A stretch of 64,000 nt of DNA. It comes from CAZHCG01 sp046484285 (GTDB taxonomy: Bacteria > Myxococcota_A > Polyangia > JAAYKL01). Shown one piece after another: positions 19,036 to 32,100 of this stretch. The DNA lies in NCBI GenBank assembly GCA_046484285.1, contig JAWOBP010000098.1:32943-96942 (forward strand). Reading direction: 5' to 3'. Each line of letters begins with the position of its first letter. The stretch's first letter is position 1. The position numbers and the translations under genes were made by a program. The notes beneath the pieces are model-generated. The model was not told the DNA's origin. It ran no database searches and saw only the letters and a list, made by a program, of their open reading frames with translations.

Positions 19036-21390
19036 TCAGCGCCCCCTGCGGCGCGTGAATCGGCTGCTGCCGACCAGGAGCACGACTCCCAGGCCGAGAG
19101 CGCCGATCGACATCCAATCGAACGGGAGCTCTGACCTCTCGGAGCCGCGGCCATTACTTTCGATTCTTTCCATACGTTGCTCGAGGCTGTCGACCCGTGA
19201 GCTGAGAGCGGCGTTCTGCACGCGCAGGTCGAGATTCTCTCGCTCGAGCTTTTCGTTCAGCCCTATTATCGCGGCCAGCGCCACGCCGTCGGCGTCGACG
19301 GTTGCGATCGACAGCTCGTCGTCGCCTAGCCCGAAGGCGGGACCGAAGTCCTGGGCGACAGGTCCCATGTGGCGTACTCCGTCAGGTTCCGATTTGTATT
19401 TCCAGGTCGTGACAGGTATCGCCGCGAGCTTGTCGAGCACCTTCGAGGTGTCGACGCGCTCGAAGCTTTCCTTCTTGTTCCTGTCGCTGACGTTGTTCCA
19501 GGATCCGCCGCCGGAGCCCACGTATACACCCGAGGACATGGCGCTGTTCGTGTAGAAGTAGACTCCTCCGGCGGCGCGTGCGATGAATCTGTTTGGATTT
19601 CCGCAGTTGACCGTGGAGGTCGTGTCGCTCTGGTCGGACCAGACCCAGCAGCCTTTCTCTTCGGCCCTGGCTCGGTAGCCGTGGGCGAAGGAAGAGGTGC
19701 CGCTAGCGAGGTTGCCGTATCCGCCCGGGACCGTGGCCCAATCACCACTGTAGCACGAGTTGTACTGTCCGCCGCCGATCGTGGAGTAGGTTCCACTCAT
19801 GATTTCGTTGGTGTCTCCGCCCAGAATGGAATTGTACGTTCCCTCGTTCTCGACGTAGTTGTCATTCCCGCCAGCGACCACGGAGAAGTTCGATTGGTAG
19901 ACGGTGTTGTCGTAGCCACCACCCACCGTGCCGCCGATGCCGCCGGCGCGGTTGGAAAAACCGCCTCCCACGGTCGCGTACATGCCGTCGGCGCGGTTGC
20001 TGTCTCCGCCGCCCACGGAGGCGTACGACTGAGCTGCGGGATTCGAGTCGCCGTCTCCGGCCTCGTTTCCGGAGCCGCCGGCCACCACGCCGAAGTCGTC
20101 GAAAACGACATTGGGATACTCCTGGGTGGAGTTCACCCAGTAACCGCCTCCGCCGATGAATGCGGACACGGCGCCATCGCTCGAGCGGTTGCCCTCGTAG
20201 CCCCCGATGTAGGTCGACCCCTGGTTCGAGTCGTTGTGCGGTATGTACCTCGCGGCGGTGAATCCACCGGCCTGGAATCTGAGCGTGGTGTCGTCCGTCG
20301 TGCCGATCGCGTCGAACGACGGGTTGGTGCCGCTGTTGCCGGACAGCGCCCAGTAGAGGTCGCTGTTGTGCGTGTCGCAGTCGCTGCAGTTCTCCGGCAG
20401 CGAGGTGCAGCTACCGTCGCCCGAGAGGTACTGGCCGGCGGTGCAAATCGTCTGGGCGTTGGTGTCGGGCGGCGTAGAGCAGGTAAATGAGCCCGAGGTG
20501 GGATTGATGCTCGAGACGAACTCGCCGGTGTTGCACGCACCGCTGAGAGAGACCTGGATCAGATCGGTATCCACGGAGAACTCGTCGCTCGCCAAGTCGA
20601 GCCCGTAGCCGGCCGTGTAGGTAGCGCCGGTGTCCTCCGCAGTGCAGCTGATCACACCCGACGCGCTGATGTTCGACACGAAGTAGCCGTTGCCGCAAGG
20701 TCCGCCGCTGATAACCGGCGAGTACTCGTCGGCGTGGTCGTGGTTGCCTTCGGCCACCGTGCCTGCGGTGTTGCCGAAGACCACCGACAGCTCCGGATTG
20801 CCGGCCACCCAGTCCTTGTCGAGGCCCGCGCCTGCGTAGACGTCGGTGAGCGTGCCGCCGTCCGCCCCCGTGCTGGTGACGTCCACGTCGCAGACAGGGC
20901 CGCCGTCCGGTTCCCAACCGCGCAGGAACTGGTCGCCGCCGCAAGAAAAATCGAGGGTTGGTTGGATGTCCTCCGCGACCATGTCTCCGATCTGTCGGCA
21001 GAAGCGCGCCTCCTCGGCGAAGGGGACGGAGGCCAGCCGGATTCGGTCCATCTCCTCGTCGGCCCCCACGGTGATGCCGAGCCACAGCTCGGGGTAGGGC
21101 AGCAGATCCTCGAACAGCAAGGAATTGAGCGAACCGAGGTAGACGGTGAAAAAGCCGTCCAAGACATCCACCTGGTTGGATCCGCTGTAGAGCTCCGACC
21201 AGATCGGGCCTGCGCCCGTTTCTGTGTCGTAGATAGCGAACCGGATGTCGACCCAGCCGTCGATCGTGTCGCCGAATTCGTCGGTCAACACGCCCTGGAC
21301 CGGAATCAGGTCCGGCACCTCGGCGGCGGCGCCGGTCACACGGCAGACAGCCAAACCCAGGATCGCTGCGCTGATGGCAAGCCTTCTCAT
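19036..21390 (-). CDS. Membrane-anchored fibre-like protein with peptidase S74 chaperone domain
   Basis: 784 residues. A signal peptide (MRRLAISAAILGLAVC) is followed by an N-terminal domain (about 25-130), then a central region with YadA/haemagglutinin-type GGG-xx-N-xA repeats (for example VGGGDSNRADGMYATVGGG). A peptidase S74 domain starts near 645, with SDRNKKESF providing the self-cleaving Ser-Lys pair. After it come a coiled coil (LNEKLERENLDLRVQNAALSS) and a C-terminal transmembrane helix with an RRRGR tail. S74 domains are best known from phage tail spikes, where they guide trimerisation and cleave themselves off. The signal peptide and membrane tail indicate a cellular surface protein. 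The start has GAGGGAG upstream and lies 20 bases after a small lipoprotein gene. Confidence 0.85.
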   Translation of the reverse strand: MRRLAISAAILGLAVCRVTGAAAEVPDLIPVQGVLTDEFGDTIDGWVDIRFAIYDTETGAGPIWSELYSGSNQVDVLDGFFTVYLGSLNSLLFEDLLPYPELWLGITVGADEEMDRIRLASVPFAEEARFCRQIGDMVAEDIQPTLDFSCGGDQFLRGWEPDGGPVCDVDVTSTGADGGTLTDVYAGAGLDKDWVAGNPELSVVFGNTAGTVAEGNHDHADEYSPVISGGPCGNGYFVSNISASGVISCTAEDTGATYTAGYGLDLASDEFSVDTDLIQVSLSGACNTGEFVSSINPTSGSFTCSTPPDTNAQTICTAGQYLSGDGSCTSLPENCSDCDTHNSDLYWALSGNSGTNPSFDAIGTTDDTTLRFQAGGFTAARYIPHNDSNQGSTYIGGYEGNRSSDGAVSAFIGGGGYWVNSTQEYPNVVFDDFGVVAGGSGNEAGDGDSNPAAQSYASVGGGDSNRADGMYATVGGGFSNRAGGIGGTVGGGYDNTVYQSNFSVVAGGNDNYVENEGTYNSILGGDTNEIMSGTYSTIGGGQYNSCYSGDWATVPGGYGNLASGTSSFAHGYRARAEEKGCWVWSDQSDTTSTVNCGNPNRFIARAAGGVYFYTNSAMSSGVYVGSGGGSWNNVSDRNKKESFERVDTSKVLDKLAAIPVTTWKYKSEPDGVRHMGPVAQDFGPAFGLGDDELSIATVDADGVALAAIIGLNEKLERENLDLRVQNAALSSRVDSLEQRMERIESNGRGSERSELPFDWMSIGALGLGVVLLVGSSRFTRRRGR

Positions 21391-21410
21391 GGTTGTTCTC
21401 CCTCGTTTTG

Positions 21411-21839
21411 CTACTGATTCACCAGGGCGCCTACCCCGAGATCCGCCCTATATGAGCTGCTCTGCGTCGACGCCGACACTCCGCCGCCGACCGTCACCTT
21501 GCACTCGAAATGGGACGAGCTCCGCAGGCCGCCGCCGGAGATCGTTCCGTTCATCACAGCGGTGGGCGGCTCGGTGTCCGTGTCGCTATCGGTATCGACA
21601 TCCGTATCCGTGTCGACATCGGTATCGATGTCGGAATCGGAATCGGTGTCAGCGTCCGCGTCGGTATCGGCGTCAGCGTCCGCGTCGGAATCGGTGTCAG
21701 CGTCCGCGTCGGTATCGGTGTCCGCGTCGGCGTCACCCGAGGGGGCGTCATCGGCTTCCGGCACGATCAAGGAACAGCCGCAAGCCATGGCCAGGACCAG
21801 AAGACCGACCGCCAAGTCAGCGACCAGAGAGCTGGACAT
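21411..21839 (-). CDS. Small Asp/Thr-linker lipoprotein, partner of the S74 fibre protein
   Basis: 142 residues from ATG 21839, with GGGAGG 7 bases upstream. The signal peptide ends at a lipobox-like AMACGCSLIVPEADD, nearly identical to the start of the two giant lipoproteins nearby. Then comes a roughly 55-residue Asp-Ala/Asp-Thr/Asp-Val linker and a short C-terminal domain (about 95-142) with Gly, Ser and one Cys (TISGGGLRSSSHFECKV). This resembles the short GGG-rich motif that begins some repeat-rich surface proteins. The 20-base gap to the S74 gene indicates one operon, so this may be an outer-membrane anchor or docking protein for the fibre; that role is inference. Confidence 0.75.
   Translation of the reverse strand: MSSSLVADLAVGLLVLAMACGCSLIVPEADDAPSGDADADTDTDADADTDSDADADADTDADADTDSDSDIDTDVDTDTDVDTDSDTDTEPPTAVMNGTISGGGLRSSSHFECKVTVGGGVSASTQSSSYRADLGVGALVNQ
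21573..21743 (-). repeat. Tandem repeat encoding the Asp-rich linker of the small lipoprotein
   Basis: About 170 bases of GTCGGN/GTATCG/GTCAGC-type 6-base units in frame with the gene. It encodes Asp alternating with Ala, Thr, Ser, Val or Ile. It is less pure than the tracts at 5529 and 25619, consistent with older divergence. Confidence 0.85.
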
Positions 21840-21994
21840 CGATTTCCTCCCGCAAATAGAGCCTTTTGAACCGTGAATTATCCTATCCTACTTGTTCTTC
21901 GCCGAACAATGAAGAGAAAAAGCGCGCCTGTTGTGGCGGGCGTGTGTGTCGACCAAAGAGCGTAAGCGCGGTCTATTTCAAGGGAAAAGAGTGG

Positions 21995-26005
<4,011 letters not shown>

Positions 26006-26135
26006 CGATCTCCTCCCGTGTCTCGATGTCGTTCGTTCCGACGAATTAGATTCGAGCTGATTGTAACCGGAAAAGGACTAAGGTGGACAGGAGTTTGTGG
26101 GGCGGTTCGGCAAGGGCGGAGACGAGGGTTGTGCC

Positions 26136-29100
26136 TTACCAGTTGTGGTACTCCAGCGCGCCGATGTCGTACCAGGGCGGATCGCCGGCGCCGTCGTCGG
26201 CGCAGCCCACGCTCTCGCGAGGAGTGTCCTCGTAGTCGAAGGCGGGCGCGCCGGTGCCGTAGGCCGAGTCGATGCACGTGCAGGAGCTGCCGTCGAGGTG
26301 GAAGTCGCCGTTGGCCGGATCGACCAGCGGAGAGGCGTCGTCGCCGCTGTCGTAGTTGCCGTAAGAGCAGTAGCCGTAGGTGTAACCACTCCAGGTGGAG
26401 TCGACGTAGCTGCAGTCGACGTGCGTACTGGAGGCATTTGGGTAGAAGTTGGGATAGTCCTTGATGGCGGTGTTGTCGAAGAAGACAGAGTTCAGCACGT
26501 CGAGATTTCCGACATTCAGGCGGCCGCAGCCATAGTAGTAGGCGCAGTTCGAGTAGAAGGTGCAATTTATCATGTCGACATAACTGTAATATGAGTATGA
26601 AGCACCGTAGTAATCGGCGCGATTGTCATCGAAAATCGTGTTTTCGATAGTAGCGTCGACGTAGTCGGAGCTGTTTCCCTCAAAATAGAGCGCGCCACCT
26701 AGTCCATCTGGGTCGGTGGGGCTCGCCGCGGAGCAATCGACACCCGGATCGGAATCCGCAGCCCAGTTCGAAGCAAAGAGGCTGTTCGAGATGTCGATTG
26801 CGCCGCCTTCCACCGCGATAGCGCCTCCGTACATGAAATCGGTGCTGTTGGCGACGGAATTGTTTTGGAACTCGCAATGATCGAACGAGGAGTAAGCGTC
26901 GGAGCCGCTCACCACGACGGCCCCGCCGTAACGGTCGGCGTTACAGTATTGGAAACTGCTGTATTCGAACACCGCGCTGGTGTCGCTTACGTACACCGCG
27001 CCGCCACCTTCGAGCACGCCGTCGTCGTTGTCGGAGTTTTCCACGGCGTTGTAGTAGAAATCCAAGTCGAAAAAGCGCGGGTTGGCCGAAGCTCCGTAGA
27101 TGTAGGCCGCGCCACCGCGTTCCTGGGCGTTGCAGAACCTGAAATACACGTGCTGCAGGTCCGGGCTCGTGTTGTACAGGTAGAATCCACCACCGTATCG
27201 ATAGATGCTGTCCTGAGTCGAGTAGTCGGCCTCCCCGTAGTAGACCCGCACGCCGCGCAAGACGGTGCCGGGCCCGCAGGAACTGTCGCAGGTAAGCGCG
27301 TGATAGACGCGGTTGGACGAGTTTCCGTCCTGTTGACCAAACAGACTGGTTGTATTGCCGTAGTGGTCCGATTGCCGGACAGAGGTTTCCGTTCCATCGA
27401 AACCGCCGGTCATGTGGACGTTGTCCCTAAGATGTATGGTGTTAAAGGAATTACTATCATAAAGGTAATACGTGCCTCCAGCGACCCATACCTCGCAATA
27501 GCCCTTGGAGGCCGAGGAGGACTGGTTGGAGGCGTCGTCGAGCGCGGTCTGGATGCCCGTCGTGTTGTCGTTGTAGGCGTCGGCCCAGCTGGTACCGTTA
27601 TTGGCTCCGCTAGCGTTTCGATCCACGTAGACGATGCAGTCGTCCTCGGCTTCGAACGCGCCTTGGTCGGTGATCCTCCCGGAATATCCGTCGCCCGGCA
27701 TGTCGTAGCGCGGCTCGCCGCGGATGTCGTAGTCGGGAGAGCCCGTGCCTCCGCAGCTGTCGCAGCCGACGTCGATCAGCGGCGAGGTGCTGCTGAGGCG
27801 CAGGTCGACCAGCTGGTAGCTGTCGCCGGCGGTCACGAAGTCGGTCAGGTCGCCCCAGACCCGGATCTCGTAGCCGTCGTTGCTCGCGATCGGCAAAAAG
27901 CGCGCGTCCGTGTCGCGAGGCTTGACGTACATGTGGCTGAGGCTGCCCGCGACCCTGGGCCGATCCTCGTCGCGCAGCACGGTCTGGCCGACCTCGGGCA
28001 GGTAGTAGACCCGCTCCCACTGACCGGTCGCGGTCAGAAGAGGCTCGGCATCGAGGTAGAACAGCGGGTCGGTGTCCAGCATGCCGGTGCCGCCGCTGCA
28101 CGTGCCGCAGCCGCCGGCCACGTCGCTCCAGTTGAGCTCGATGGTTCCGCCGGAATGCATGATCTCGGGATCGGTACCCCCGGTGGCCACGTCGCCCCAC
28201 ATGATGGTGTTGTCGATCGTGAATACCGAAGACGAGCCGTTGACCCTAATCGCTCCACCACCGTACGCCTCGTTGGCGAAGAAGGTGCAGTTCTTGATGT
28301 CGGCGGTTGCATCATAGCAGGAGATACCGCCACCGTGATTGTCGCGGACATGGTTTCCGACGAAAGTGCAGTTCTCGAACGAGGCGTATCCAACCAGGTA
28401 TGCGCCTCCGCCGTAGTAGTCGCCCGTGTTGCCGGCAAAGACAGTGTTTGTGACGTGCACGGATCCGTAGCTGTTCACGAACAGGCCTCCGCCGCTAAGA
28501 TCCGAGGAGTTATTGACGATTTCATTGGCAGCGATAACGCAGTTGTCGAAATCTGGAGAGCCGCCTGCGACATAGACTCCGCCGCCGCTGTGAAACGCTT
28601 TGTTTTCAGAGATCACGTTCTGGGCAAACAGCGGAGAATGGCTTGTATCGATGTAGATACCACCACCGTCCCAGTCGGGGCTGGCCCCGTCGGCGTAGCC
28701 GCCGGTGATCACGAATCCGCTCAAGACCGACTCGCTGTCGCAACCCGTCGACGAGGTGCAGCTGACCACGTGATCCACCGCGCCGAATCCGTCAAGCAGC
28801 GTGAGATTGGCCTTTGAATCGCGGTCCGCGAAGGAGGTCTCCCAGCCGGCGAACCCACCGTAGAGCTTGACGCCGGAGCGCATCTCGACGGTGTAGGACG
28901 AGAAAGAACTGACGGCGTATCTGCCCTCGGCCACCCAGATCTCGCAGGGCGGATCCTGGTTGTCGGCGTAAATGATCGCGTTTTCGAGGTCGTTGTATGC
29001 ATCGGCCCAGCTCTTCCCGTCGTTGGCGCCCGTGGCGAGCTGATCCACGTAGACAATGCACTGCTCGCAGTAGGTGCCGTAGTAGTTGGGCACCGCCGAG

Positions 29101-32100
29101 CAGTCACAGGTATCGGTCGGCTCTTCGCAGGTGCCGCCGTTGAGACAGGTGTCGCCCGAGCCGACGCAGCTGCCGTTGCCGTCGCACTCGTCGGTCCAGG
29201 TGCACCACTGGTTGTCGTCGCAGCCGGTGCCGTTGGGCTCGTAGTTGTCCAGACAGACACCATTTCCGTCGCAAAAGTCCGGATCGTCGCACTGGGTATC
29301 GCTCGAGCTTCCGCAGGAGGTGCCGTAAGCCGCGTAGCCGTTGTCGGTGCACGATCCGCTGCCGTCGCAGTAGTCCTGGTTGATGCAATCGGTGCCGGTG
29401 TCTCCGCAGGTGGTGCTGGTGCCGTAATCATTGGTCTGACAGGTGCCCGCTCCGTCGCAGGTGTCCTGCCCGGAGCACTCGGTGGGACCGTCTCCGCAAC
29501 TGGTGCCGTCGGAGACGAAGCCGTAGTCCTGGCACGAACCGGATCCGTCGCAGTAGTCCTGGTTGATGCACTCTGTGCCGTCGTCGCCGCAGGTGACGCT
29601 GGAGTCGAAGTCGTTGGGCTGACATGTTCCCGCTCCGTCGCAGGTGTCCTGCCCGGAGCACTCGGTGGGACCGTCTCCGCAACTGGTGCCATCGGAGACG
29701 AAGCCGTAGTCCTGGCACGAACCGGAACCGTCGCAGTAGTCCTGGTTTGTGCACTCGGTGCCGGTGTCTCCGCAGGTGGTGCTGCTGGGCTCTAGGTTGT
29801 CGAGGCAGGTTCCGGCGCCGTCGCAGGTGTCCGGGTTGTCGCACTCGCTGTCGCCCGGATCTCCGCAGCCGGTGCCCACGGACTCGAATTCGTCGACCGG
29901 GCAGTCGGGTCCGGAGCCGGTGCAGGTCTCGGCCACGTCGCACTCTCCGGCTGCCTCGCGGCAGACCACCGTGCCCAGCTCGTACTCGTCGGCCGGGCAG
30001 GTGTCCGAGGAGCCGGTGCAGGTCTCGGCCACGTCGCAGTCTCCGGCCGCCTCGCGGCAGACGGTGGTCGTCTCGAAGTGGTTCGGCTGACAGGTTCCCG
30101 CTCCGTCGCAGGTGTCCTGTCCGGAGCACTCGGCGGGTCCGTCTCCGCAGTCGGTTCCAGAGGAAGTGAAGCAGTCGTCGTTCTGCTCGTCGCAGGTGTC
30201 GTTGCACTCGCCTCCGCCCTCGCAGCGCGTGCCGCCGGCGAACTCGTGCTGGCAGGCTCCGTTGCCGTCGCAGGTGTCGGCTCCGTTGCACCACAGGTTG
30301 TCCTCGCACTCGCCGTCCGGATCGTCGCCGGCCGCGATCGGCGTGCAGTAGCCCTCGGAGCCGGCCAGGTCGCAGGCCTCGCACAGGCCGCCGCAGGAGC
30401 CGTCGCAGCAGACCCCGTCCTTGCAGATTCCCGAGGCGCACTGCGAGCCGGAGGTGCAGGTCGTGCCCAGCGCGTACTTGGCCACGCAGGTGCCGCCGTC
30501 GCACCAGTAGTCGGTGGAGGGCTGGCAGTCGGCGTTGACCGAGCAGGTGCTCAGGCAGCTCTCCTCGTCGGCGCAGGTCAGGTGCCCGGCGCACTCGGTG
30601 CCGCTCGCGTCCTGCGTGCAGGTGCTGGTCTGTCCGCCCGAGCAGTGCCAGTCGTAGACCAACTCGTCGCCGCCGATCTCGCAGGTGGTGTCGCAGAGCG
30701 TCTCGGGTCCGTAGCGCTCGCAGTATCCCAGGCCGTCGGCGCAGACGCCGGTGCGGCCGCAGCTGGTCGGGTCGGGATTTTCGGTGCAGTCGTTCTTCGG
30801 GTCGCCCAGCGTCTCGCCCTCGCCGTCTGTCGCCACGACCGCCCGGCAAGCACCGGAGCTGTTGCAGACCTGGCAGCTGCCGGCGCAGTCCGGGTCGGAG
30901 TAGGTGGCTCCGTGGAAGCCGACCGTGCCGTCCGCCTCGGGAAGGCAGAGGCCGTCGCTGTTGTCGCAGGTCATGCACTCCCCGGTGCATTCGCTCTCGC
31001 AGCAGTGGTCGTCAACGCACAGGCCGCTTTCGCACTCCGAGCTTAGCGAGCACTCGGAGCCGAGCACCAGGTCGGCGGTGCAGACGCCTGCCTCGCAGTA
31101 GTAGCCTTCCGCGCACTCGTCGGCGCTGCAGCTCTGCTGGCAGGAGCTGTCGTCCGCGCACTGGTAGCCGCCGCAGGCTCCGATGTCCTCCACGCAGGTG
31201 CCGCTCCCGTCGCAGTAGTAGCTGGTGAAGACCGGGTTCTGCGGGTCGGTCGAGTCGCAGATCGGATCCCCGCAGGGGGTGTCCGGCGCCACGTACTGGC
31301 AGGCGCCGCTGATGCAGGTCCCCGTGTGCCCGCAGTCGCTGGCGTCGCTGCAAGCACCGTTGGGCTCCAGCACGCCGTCCAGCGGCTCGCAGAGCTGGCT
31401 CGCCGAGCAGGCCTCGCAGACCTCGCACTCGTCGTCCGGGTCCTCGCCGGCAGGAATCGCGGTGCAGTAGCCCTCGGAGCCGGCCAGGGCGCACGACTCG
31501 CAGAGCCCGGCGCAGTCGCCGTCGCAGCATACGTCGTCCACGCACAGACCGCTGTCGCACTCGTAGCTCTCCAGGCAGCTCTCGCCCAGCACGACCAGCG
31601 GCAGACACGATCCGCCCGGATCGCAGAAGTAGCCGTCAGCGCAGTCGAAATCGTCGACGCAGGTCGCCGCGCAGACCTCCTCGGTCGCGCAGGCGTAGTC
31701 GTTCGGGCACGGCTCGTAGGTCCCCATGATCGTGCAGCCGCCCAGCGTGCCGTCGCAGTACAGCGGCGCCTCGGCCGCGTCGAGACAGGTCGTCCCGCAC
31801 TGGTAGTCGCTGCCGCGCAGCTCGCACGCGCTCGCGCCGTCGCAGTCGCCCGTGGTCGAGCACTCGCCGTCCGCACCGGGAGAGCAGTCGTTGGCCGGGT
31901 CGGTCCCCTCCAGCGCCGGAGCGCAGGCCCCCGAGACGCATACCTCGCAGGTGGGGCAGTCGTCGTCCGGGTCGCTGTCGTCGAGCACGTAGGTGCAGAC
32001 ACCTTCGAAGCCCTCGATGTCGCAGCGCTCGCACGCTCCGTCGCAGGCCGACCCGCAGCAGACGTCGTCCACGCAGTTGCCGCTGTCGCACTCGTAGTCG

